Origin: JACDAS01 sp046262415 | GTDB taxonomy: Bacteria > Actinomycetota > Thermoleophilia > Gaiellales > Gaiellaceae | Direction of reading: 5' to 3' | DNA length: 11,712 bases | NCBI GenBank assembly: GCA_046262415.1 | Contig: JBHEMU010000172.1 | Coordinates: 1-11,712, forward strand | In this document: positions 6,560 to 11,712 of the stretch, in pieces | Numbering within the stretch: the first letter of the stretch is position 1 | Layout of the letters: every line of letters starts with the position of its first letter | Program-made: the position numbers and the translations under genes | The notes under the pieces: generated by a model | What the model was told of the DNA's origin: nothing | Database searches by the model: none | Seen by the model: only the letters and a program-made list of their open reading frames with translations

Positions 6560-7415
6560 ACGCTCCCGGCCCGTGACGGTAGGCGCGGAGTGCGCGTTCG
6601 TACCCCAGGGGGAAGCGCCCGCGCGCCAGGCGGACGAGCTCGCACGGCATCACGTCCGCGAGCACGACGTCCGCGCGAGGCAGTTCGTCGACCGGGCTCG
6701 ACGTACGGATCTCGCCGCCGAGGGACCGCAGGCGCTCGGCCAGCGCGTCCGCGATCGCCTGCGAGCCGCCCCGAGGGCTCGGCCAGCCGACGGCGTGGCC
6801 GAGGACCGCCAGCGCCAGGCCGAAGCCCGCGCTCGGCCGCCGCTCCAGCGGCAGGATCGCGTGCGCGGCCAGCCCGGCGAAGAGACCCCGGGCGCGCTCC
6901 GTGCGGAACCGGGACTCGGCCACCCGACGCGCGGAGTCGAACGCCGTGCGCAGCCCACGCCCGAGCGCCCGCGGCCCCAGGGCGCCGACCGCGCCGGCCA
7001 CGTCCGAGGGCCGCGGCGGGAACGCGCCGAGCAGCAGCGGCTCGACCACGCCGTACCGCTCGACGAAAGGCTGCACGAGACGCCGGTATGCCGCCGCATC
7101 CGGCCCGAGCCGCGCGGCCGTCGAGTCGACGTCCCGCTCGAGCGCGACGGCCGTCCCGTCGTCGAATGGGTGCGCGACGGCGATCGGCGGCTCGATCCAG
7201 TCGACGTCCAGGGAGAGCCGCCGGAAGAACGGCGAGCCCCGCCCCAGGGGGTGGACGGCGGAGCAGAGGTCGTGGCGGAAGCCCGGAAGCGTCAACTCCG
7301 CGGTGCGCATCCCCCCGCCGATCGTCGCCTCGGCCTCGTGCAGCTCGACGGCGTAGCCGGCCTCGGCGAGCACGATCGCGCCCGCGAGACCATTGGGCCC
7401 CGAGCCGATCACCAC
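6003..7415 (-). CDS. FAD-dependent oxidoreductase, phytoene desaturase/PYROXD2-like
   Basis: A 470-aa flavoprotein. The N-terminal Rossmann motif is VIGSGPNG (G4, G6, G9), with E27 (VELHEAEATIGGG) placed to bind the adenosine ribose, then GGGMRT, typical of the amine oxidase/CrtI superfamily. The C-terminal FAD-binding segment reads GVYICSAATPPGGGVHGMCG. The internal sequence (DLCSAVHPLGRGSPFF, PRGGSQAIADALAERL, HLGSTLDEI) matches the PYROXD2-like branch rather than true carotenoid desaturases, and no carotenoid genes are nearby. The substrate is unknown. It begins 24 nt after the acyl-CoA dehydrogenase stop, in the same frame, with GTG at 7415 (or the adjacent GTG 7412) immediately before the first beta strand. 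The N-terminus is therefore unusually short. The shared transcript suggests a link to acyl-CoA or lipid metabolism, by context only. The stop codon overlaps the end of repeat copy 1. Confidence 0.9.
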   Translation of the reverse strand: MVIGSGPNGLAGAIVLAEAGYAVELHEAEATIGGGMRTAELTLPGFRHDLCSAVHPLGRGSPFFRRLSLDVDWIEPPIAVAHPFDDGTAVALERDVDSTAARLGPDAAAYRRLVQPFVERYGVVEPLLLGAFPPRPSDVAGAVGALGPRALGRGLRTAFDSARRVAESRFRTERARGLFAGLAAHAILPLERRPSAGFGLALAVLGHAVGWPSPRGGSQAIADALAERLRSLGGEIRTSSPVDELPRADVVLADVMPCELVRLARGRFPLGYERALRAYRHGPGAFKLDWALAGPLPWRAAECRQAGVIHLGSTLDEISRWEWGAWSGAVGRRPFVLLGQQSLFDPTRAPEGKHTAWAYCHVPNASEVDLTAGVEAQVERFAPGFRDLILARSALGPRALQEHDRNLVGGDVAGGAMDLGQLFFRPARRLVPYRTPLAGVYICSAATPPGGGVHGMCGVSAAAVALKDRR

Positions 7416-7439
7416 CGCGCGGCGGTTAGTCGTGACGGG

Positions 7440-8627
7440 TCAGCCGACGCCCGCGAGCAGGGAGGAGCGGCTCTCCTTCACCATCTCGCGGGCAATCACG
7501 AGGCGCTGGATCTCGTTCGTGCCCTCGTAGATCTGCGTGATCTTCGCGTCGCGCATCATCCGCTCGACCGGGTACTCGCGGATGTATCCGTAGCCGCCGA
7601 GGATCTGCACGGCCTCGGTCGAGACCTCCATCGCCACGTCGGTGCAGTAGAGCTTCGCCATCGCGGAGGCCTTCGTCAGCTCCGGCCCCTCCACGCCCGC
7701 CTCGACCATCAGCGCGAACCGGTAGAGCAGCCCGCGCGCGGCCTCGCACTTCGTCTCCATGTCCGCGAGCTTGGCCGCGATCAGCTGATGCTGGGCGATC
7801 GGCTTGCCCATCGTCTCGCGGCTCTTCGCGTACTCGAGCGCGTAGTCGGTCGCGCCCTGCCCGATCCCGAGGCCCTGCGCGGCGATGCCGGGGCGCGAGC
7901 GGTCGAGGATGCGCATCGCGATCCGGAACCCCTCGCCCTCGGCGCCGAGGCGGTTCGACTCCGGGACGCGGCAGCTCGTGAAGACGAGCTCGCCCGTGGT
8001 CGAGCCGGCGATCCCCATCTTCGGCTCCAGGCGCGCGACCTCGAACCCCGGGGTGTCGGCCTCGACGACGAACGCGGAGATGCCCGCGTGCCCGGCGGCC
8101 GGGTCCGTCTTCGCGAAGACGGTGTAGAGCTGGGCGACGCCGGCGTTCGTGATGAAGCGCTTTCCGCCGTCGAGCACGTACTCGCCGTTGTCACGGCGGG
8201 CGGTCGTCCGCATGGCGGCCGAGTCGGAGCCCGACCCCGCTTCGGTCAGGGCGTAGGCGGCCAGCCACTCGCCCGAGGCGAGCCTCGGCAGGAAGCGCTG
8301 CTTCTGCTCCTCCGAGCCGGCGAGCTTGAGCCCGAGGGAGCCGAGCTCCTGGACGGCGAGGATCAGCCCGCTCGTAGCGCAGACCTTGGACGCCTCCTCG
8401 ATCGCGACGAGCGCGAGCAGGGTGCCGGTGCCCGTGCCCCCGTACTCCTCGTCGAAGAGGAGGCCGAAGAGCTCATGCTCGCGGAAGAGCTCGACCACGT
8501 CCCAGGGGAACTCGTGCGACTCGTCGATCTCCGCCGCGCGCGGCGCGATCCGGTCGCGTGCCAGGGTTCGTACGAGGTCCCGGATCTCGAGCTGCTCCTC
8601 GCTCAGGACTTCGTACGGCACTGGCAC
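7440..8627 (-). CDS. Acyl-CoA dehydrogenase
   Basis: A 395-aa member of the acyl-CoA dehydrogenase family, full length for the short/medium-chain type. The order is classic: an N-terminal helical domain (SEEQLEIRDLVRTLAR), the FAD-contact region AYALTEAGSGSDS, GKRFITNAG, the middle beta domain (GISAFVVEADTPGFEV), and a C-terminal helical domain with GYGYIREYPVERMMRDAKI. The catalytic base Glu is E368 in QIYEGTNEIQ. It oxidises an acyl-CoA to the enoyl-CoA, passing electrons to an electron-transfer flavoprotein; chain length cannot be read from sequence alone. The start is GTG 8627 or, better fitting the TAGAAT box 8 nt upstream, GTG 8621 (393 aa). It is first in a two-gene transcript with the FAD oxidoreductase. 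Confidence 0.96.
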   Translation of the reverse strand: MPVPYEVLSEEQLEIRDLVRTLARDRIAPRAAEIDESHEFPWDVVELFREHELFGLLFDEEYGGTGTGTLLALVAIEEASKVCATSGLILAVQELGSLGLKLAGSEEQKQRFLPRLASGEWLAAYALTEAGSGSDSAAMRTTARRDNGEYVLDGGKRFITNAGVAQLYTVFAKTDPAAGHAGISAFVVEADTPGFEVARLEPKMGIAGSTTGELVFTSCRVPESNRLGAEGEGFRIAMRILDRSRPGIAAQGLGIGQGATDYALEYAKSRETMGKPIAQHQLIAAKLADMETKCEAARGLLYRFALMVEAGVEGPELTKASAMAKLYCTDVAMEVSTEAVQILGGYGYIREYPVERMMRDAKITQIYEGTNEIQRLVIAREMVKESRSSLLAGVG

Positions 8628-8629
8628 GG

Positions 8630-8635
8630 ATTCTA
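8630..8635 (-). promoter_or_regulatory. Candidate -10 box (TAGAAT) of the acyl-CoA dehydrogenase operon
   Basis: Minus-strand TAGAAT matches TATAAT at five of six positions. It lies 2 nt before GTG 8627 and 8 nt before GTG 8621. The distance argues for a leaderless transcript starting at or near the second GTG. No Shine-Dalgarno sequence is present for either start. Confidence 0.5.
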
Positions 8636-8701
8636 GTGCCCCGTCCAGTGGCGTTGCCGCCCTTCTGGGTCGCGAGCATCAAGCCAGGCTAGGACGCAGG
8701 G

Positions 8702-8729
8702 CGCCCGCGTACCCGTAGGTACGGGGGCG
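8702..8729. other. Strong inverted repeat in the divergent intergenic region
   Basis: Arms CGCCC-G-CGTACC (8702-8713) and GGTACG-G-GGGCG (8718-8729) flank the loop CGTA. That gives 11 pairs interrupted by one G/G mismatch. It lies between the divergent acyl-CoA dehydrogenase and DUF1707 genes. There is no T-tract, so a simple terminator is unlikely; an operator or an RNA structure in the DUF1707 leader are the main options. Confidence 0.55.
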
Positions 8730-8743
8730 ACCGAGGACGACGC

Positions 8744-9273
8744 GTGGCGCCGCATGATCGCGAGCCAGAAGCCGGTGAACGTTGCTGGGCGGGGCGCTCG
8801 TTGCGTGAAGATGCAGGCGTGCGGAAGCGAGCCTCAGCCGCCTCGCTGGAGATCAGAGCGTCCGACGAGGATCGTGAGGCCACTGTCGAGCTCCTGCGCG
8901 AGAGCTGCGGCTCCGGGCGGCTCACAGTCGACGAGCTGCCGGAGCGGATCGAGCGAGCGTACGCCGCGCGCACCCTGGACGTGCTCCGCAGCCTGACGGC
9001 CGACCTCCCCGGCGGCTCGGGGCCGAGCCCCGAGGAGGTCCTGGAGGTGGCGATCGCCGACGCCTACCGGGGCGGCTGGCGGCTCGAGACGCGATCGAAT
9101 CGCCGCGCGGTGATGGTGGGCGGGCGAGGCCCCGATCATCTCTTTTCACGGGGTCCTCACGCTCTGTACGGGCGGCCTCTGGGCCGTCGTCTGGGTAGCC
9201 CGCACTCTTTCGGTGGGGGAGCGTCGGCGAGGTCGACGAGGCGGCGGAATCGACCTTCGAGGTACTCCGCTAA
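8744..9273 (+). pseudogene. DUF1707 domain + single transmembrane protein, broken by two frameshifts
   Basis: The DUF1707 domain is clear at about 8846-9010: LEIRASDEDREATVELLRES, GRLTVDELPERIERAYAART, LRSLTADLPG. Family members usually follow this with a short linker and one or two membrane helices. In the opening frame the sequence turns into Arg-rich noise after GRGPDHLF. Dropping one T from the T4 run at 9143-9146 restores DHLFHGVLTLCTGGLWAVVW, a good membrane helix in the family's usual position. Dropping one G near the G5 run at 9215-9219 then gives a tail ending EVDEAAESTFEVLR at TAA 9271-9273. Both errors are single extra bases in or near homopolymers, so sequencing error is as likely as decay. 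Without them the frame runs on to 9487 as an implausible 247-aa product. Start uncertain: GTG 8744 has GAGGA 6 nt upstream (8733-8737), while GTG 8819 gives a more usual domain position. Its end overlaps the stop of the convergent VOC gene. Confidence 0.68.
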
Positions 9274-9632
9274 CGGTCGCGGTCGTGGAAGACAGCCTCC
9301 ACGTTGTTGCCGTCCGGGTCGAGCACGAAGGCGCCGTAGTAGCCGGGGTGGTAGACCGGCCGCTCGCCGGGGGCGCCGTTGTCGCGGTAGCCGGCCCCGG
9401 TCGCGGCGGCGTGGAACGCATCCACGGTCGCGCGGTCCGGAGCGGCGAAGGCAATGTGGAGAGCCTCGGTCGGCTCACCTTCGTTGATCCACAGGCTACC
9501 GGCGCGCCCGCCGAACCCGAGCACGTGCGGGCTCTCGTGAAGCACGCCGATCCCTAGCGGCGCCAGCGCCGTCTCGTAGAAGCGCTTGCTCTCGGCCCGG
9601 TCGCGGACGCGGATCGAGACGTGGTCGATCAC
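9270..9632 (-). CDS. VOC superfamily (glyoxalase/bleomycin resistance-fold) protein, second paralog
   Basis: A 120-aa single-module vicinal-oxygen-chelate protein. The first strand is DHVSIRVRD and the second half ends GYYGAFVLDPDGNNVEAV. Likely metal ligands are H4, H59 (EALHIAF) and E112 (NNVEAV), as in glyoxalase-type enzymes, which act as dimers with a divalent metal. The substrate is unknown. GTG start within a GTGA overlap with the upstream VOC gene's stop, so translation is coupled. Positions 9290-9412 closely resemble 9646-9765 of the partner, pointing to a tandem duplication. Its stop overlaps the stop of the convergent DUF1707 gene. Confidence 0.92.
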   Translation of the reverse strand: MIDHVSIRVRDRAESKRFYETALAPLGIGVLHESPHVLGFGGRAGSLWINEGEPTEALHIAFAAPDRATVDAFHAAATGAGYRDNGAPGERPVYHPGYYGAFVLDPDGNNVEAVFHDRDR

Positions 9633-9982
9633 GGGCGATGCACCGCCTCGACGTTGTTGCCGTCGGGATCGAGGACGAACGCCCCGTAGTACCCCGCGCC
9701 GTAGAGCGGGCGCTCGCCGGACTCGCCGTTGTCGCGGTAGCCCGCGCGGGTCGCGGCGCGGTGGAACTCATCGACCTCTTCGCGGCTGGCCGCGGTGAAG
9801 GCGACGTGCGCACGGCGGGTCACCTGCTTGCCGTCGATGCCGATCGAGAAGTCGCCCCACTCGGCCATCCGCAACGCCTCGTCCTGCCACGCCAGCGCGT
9901 GACCGAGCGGCGCCAGCACCGTGTCGTAGAACGCCCTCGAGGCCGCGAAGTCGGTCACGCGGATCGTGACGTGGTCGAACAC
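9629..9982 (-). CDS. VOC superfamily (glyoxalase/bleomycin resistance-fold) protein, first paralog
   Basis: A 117-aa VOC protein (FDHVTIRVTDFAASRAFYD) ending AFVLDPDGNNVEAVHRP. H4, H59 (RRAHVAF) and E112 occupy the same positions as in the paralog downstream, so both appear metal-competent. The two proteins share near-identical C-terminal halves (AGYRDNG, GERP, GYYGAFVLDPDGNN) but differ in the central segment (residues 28-57) that lines the active site, which suggests different substrates. It begins with GTG, 7 nt downstream of a TAAACT box, and reads away from the amidohydrolase gene. Confidence 0.92.
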   Translation of the reverse strand: MFDHVTIRVTDFAASRAFYDTVLAPLGHALAWQDEALRMAEWGDFSIGIDGKQVTRRAHVAFTAASREEVDEFHRAATRAGYRDNGESGERPLYGAGYYGAFVLDPDGNNVEAVHRP

Positions 9983-9989
9983 GGCGCCG

Positions 9990-9995
9990 AGTTTA
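9990..9995 (-). promoter_or_regulatory. Candidate -10 box (TAAACT) of the VOC operon, leaderless type
   Basis: Minus-strand TAAACT ends 7 nt before GTG 9982, the spacing expected when transcription starts at the start codon. It overlaps by two bases the plus-strand TAGAGT box at 9994-9999. No Shine-Dalgarno sequence. Confidence 0.5.
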
Positions 9996-9999
9996 GAGT
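9994..9999 (+). promoter_or_regulatory. Candidate -10 box (TAGAGT) of the amidohydrolase gene
   Basis: TAGAGT lies 9 nt before GTG 10009 and directly abuts TTG 10000. If it is the -10 element, TTG 10000 cannot be the start, because transcription would begin downstream of it. This supports GTG 10009 as a leaderless start. Confidence 0.4.
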
Positions 10000-10008
10000 T
10001 TGCCGTCG

Positions 10009-11550
10009 GTGATTCTCGAGAACGGCGTCATCCGGACGATGGAGCCGTCGCTGCCCGTGGCGCGGGGCCTCGCGATCGCCGGCGACGTCGTCGCGGGCGG
10101 GGTGGGGACGCACGAGCGGGCGCTTCCGAGCCCCGAGCGGGTCGACCTCCGCGGCCGTTGCGTCGTTCCCGGCTTTACCGACTCGCACGTCCATTTTCCG
10201 CGCTGGGCGGCGGCGCAGCGGCAGGTCCGGCTGGAAGGTGCTCGGTCGCTCGAGGAGACGCTCGCGCGGGTGCGCGACGCCGCGGGTACCGGGGCGAGCC
10301 CCGGGTGGGTTCGCGGCATCGGCTGGCGGAGCGGCGACTGGTCGCCGGCCGTCGAGCCCACGAAGGAGGCACTCGACGCGGTCGTCGGCGACCGGCCGGT
10401 CGCGCTTGTCGCCCGCGACTCCCATTCGCTCTGGCTGAGCTCGGCCGCGCTCGCCCGCGCCAACGGCGACCTCGACGTGGCGGGCGGCGTCGTAGAGCTC
10501 GACGGACGCGGCGAGCCGACGGGGGTCCTGCGCGAGGAGGCCGCCTGGCGGTTCCAGGAGCGGTACGTCGAGACCACGGACGACGAGTACGTCGAGGCGA
10601 TGCGCCCCGCGGTCAGGCTGGCGAACTCGCGGGGCGTCGTCGCCGTGCACGACAAGGACGGCGCGCTCGGTGCGCCACGTCTCTGGCGTCGTCTCGCCGC
10701 CGAGGGATCGCTGACGCTTCGCGTCTGGCAGTCGTTGCCGCACGAGCACCTCGACGCGCTGGTGGGAACCTCGATCCCGCCGGGGATCGGCGACGACCTG
10801 CTGCGGATCGGCTACCTGAAGGTGTTCATGGACGGCACGCTCGGGTCGCAGACCGCGAGGCTGCTCGACGGCTCGGGCGTGCAGATCACGAGCCGGCCGG
10901 AGCTGCAGGAGATCCTCTGGCGGGCGGCCCCGGCCGGGTGGCCCGTGGCGGTGCACGCGATCGGCGACGCCGCGAACCGGGACGCGCTCGACGCCTTCGA
11001 GGCGACCCGCGCGGAATGGCAGCCGCGCGGGCTGCGCCACCGGATCGAGCACGCGCAGCTGCTCGACCCCGAGGACGTACCCCGGTTCGGCCGGATCGGC
11101 GTCGCCGCGTCGGTCCAGTTCAGCCACGCTCCATCGGACCGGGACCTCGCCGACAGGCTCTGGGCGGGTGCGACCGGGCGCGCCTACGCCTACCGCTCGC
11201 TGCTGGCCGCAGGTGCCGTGCTCGCCAACGGCTCGGACGCCCCGATCGAGGAGCTCGACCCGCTGCTCGGGCTCAGGGCGGGCGTGCTGCGGACGCTCGA
11301 CGAGCGCCCGGGGTGGCACCCCGAGCAGGCCCTGACGGTGCACGAGGCGCTCGAGGCGACGACGGTCGCGCCGGCGTGGTTGACGGGGGACGAACGCCGC
11401 CGCGGCAAGCTGCTCCCCGGCTACCTCGCCGACCTCGTCGTGCTCGACCGCGACCCGGTCGCGCTCCCGCCGGAGGAGCTACCCCAGCTGCAGGTCGTCG
11501 CGACCATGCTGGGCGGGCGCTGGGTCCACAATCCGCCCCCCTGGGACTGA
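10009..11550 (+). CDS. Amidohydrolase family protein (YtcJ/NfdA-like, amidohydrolase 3)
   Basis: A 513-aa metal-dependent hydrolase. The N-terminal beta-sandwich strand is ILENGVIRTMEP and the barrel entry reads VVPGFTDSHVHF, with metal ligands H60 and H62. Further signatures are the Lys-containing YLKVFMDGTLGSQTA (K271), VAVHAIGDAANR (H316), RIEHAQLL (H348) and ANGSDAPIEELDPL (D410). The C-terminal small domain closes with GYLADLVVLDRDP. This order is typical of YtcJ-like proteins and N-substituted formamide deformylase; such enzymes hydrolyse C-N bonds in amides or cyclic imides. The actual substrate cannot be deduced. TTG 10000 is an alternative start adding three residues; I prefer GTG 10009 because of the TAGAGT box. 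It is divergent from the VOC pair with only a 26-nt gap. Its stop is followed by the 96-bp repeat array. Confidence 0.93.
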   Translation: MILENGVIRTMEPSLPVARGLAIAGDVVAGGVGTHERALPSPERVDLRGRCVVPGFTDSHVHFPRWAAAQRQVRLEGARSLEETLARVRDAAGTGASPGWVRGIGWRSGDWSPAVEPTKEALDAVVGDRPVALVARDSHSLWLSSAALARANGDLDVAGGVVELDGRGEPTGVLREEAAWRFQERYVETTDDEYVEAMRPAVRLANSRGVVAVHDKDGALGAPRLWRRLAAEGSLTLRVWQSLPHEHLDALVGTSIPPGIGDDLLRIGYLKVFMDGTLGSQTARLLDGSGVQITSRPELQEILWRAAPAGWPVAVHAIGDAANRDALDAFEATRAEWQPRGLRHRIEHAQLLDPEDVPRFGRIGVAASVQFSHAPSDRDLADRLWAGATGRAYAYRSLLAAGAVLANGSDAPIEELDPLLGLRAGVLRTLDERPGWHPEQALTVHEALEATTVAPAWLTGDERRRGKLLPGYLADLVVLDRDPVALPPEELPQLQVVATMLGGRWVHNPPPWD

Positions 11551-11554
11551 GGGC

Positions 11555-11650
11555 TAGGAGGGGGGTCTCTACCCGGATGCGCTCGTGCGGTCAGCTCAGA
11601 CGGAGCACGGGCAAGCCCGCGCTCCTGAGGTCGGCGTCGCAAGCGACGCC
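11555..11650. repeat. Structured repeat, copy 2 (first tandem unit)
   Basis: A complete 96-bp unit beginning TAGGAG 5 nt after the amidohydrolase stop. It is nearly identical to 5920-6003 and contains both hairpins with the shared GCAAGC centre. The next unit starts immediately at 11651, giving an exact 96-bp period. Confidence 0.9.
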
Positions 11651-11712
11651 TACGAGTGTGGTCTCTCCCCGGATGCGCTCGTGCGGTCGGCTCAGACGGA
11701 GCACGGGCAAGC
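11651..11712. repeat. Structured repeat, copy 3 (cut by the window edge)
   Basis: The first 62 bases of a further unit, starting TACGAG. It aligns base for base with copy 2 at a 96-bp offset with only a few substitutions: near the unit start, CCCC for ACCC, and GGTCGG where copy 2 has GGTCAG. The window ends in the centre of hairpin A. More units may follow. Confidence 0.85.

Noticed and set aside
6003..7415. Carotenoid biosynthesis (phytoene desaturase) cluster
   Set aside because: The sequence fits the PYROXD2-like branch, and there is no phytoene synthase or other carotenoid gene in the window.
6054..8636. Plus-strand open frame of 860 codons antisense to the oxidoreductase and acyl-CoA dehydrogenase genes
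   Set aside because: Same shadow composition, and it spans two well-identified genes on the other strand and their junction.
9955..11343. Minus-strand open frame of 462 codons antisense to the amidohydrolase
   Set aside because: Low-complexity shadow; the plus-strand amidohydrolase has all catalytic motifs.
11555..11712. CRISPR array
   Set aside because: Units are contiguous 96-bp repeats with no unique spacers, and no cas genes are nearby.

Overview
The window is very GC-rich, uses GTG and TTG starts freely, and codes on both strands with short or overlapping gene junctions. Gene content includes a class III cyclase/AAA/TPR protein, a DUF1707 protein, an iron-sulphur-free HhH-GPD protein, a PYROXD2-like FAD oxidoreductase, an acyl-CoA dehydrogenase and a YtcJ-like amidohydrolase. 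This fits a high-GC actinobacterium, plausibly a soil or freshwater Thermoleophilia/Solirubrobacterales-type lineage; that placement is inferred from gene style alone. The left edge is a broken helicase gene and the right edge stops in the middle of a tandem repeat, so the window looks like a complete assembly contig bounded by difficult sequence.

Layout from left to right. (1) 3-320 (-): N-terminal stub of an Lhr-type helicase. (2) 382-681 (+): 99-aa protein of unknown function. (3) 674-3958 (-): 1094-aa zinc ribbon + class III nucleotide cyclase + AAA/NACHT-like ATPase + TPR signalling protein. (4) 3997-4932, 4942-5511 and 5525 onward (+): a compact operon of a secreted conserved protein, an HhH-GPD DNA-glycosylase-fold protein and a NUDIX hydrolase; the last gene runs into a dispersed repeat that appears to have removed its stop codon. 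(5) 7440-8627 then 6003-7415 (-): acyl-CoA dehydrogenase followed 24 nt later, in the same frame, by an FAD-dependent oxidoreductase. (6) 8744-9273 (+): a DUF1707/membrane protein broken by two single-base frameshifts. (7) 9629-9982 and 9270-9632 (-): tandem paralogous VOC-fold proteins with a 4-nt GTGA overlap. (8) 10009-11550 (+): YtcJ-like amidohydrolase. (9) 11555-11712: two tandem copies of the repeat also found once at 5907-6003.

Two signals go beyond ordinary annotation. First, a roughly 96-bp repeat family has two consecutive hairpins with the same GCAAGC core and a competing alternative stem. It sits at gene 3' ends, once as a singleton between convergent genes and once as a tandem array with an exact 96-bp period. 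Second, most first-in-transcript genes carry a TANNNT -10-like hexamer 6-9 nt upstream of an ATG or GTG with no usable Shine-Dalgarno sequence. This suggests leaderless transcription as a common mode in this genome. One pair of such boxes overlaps back to back between divergent genes only 26 nt apart.
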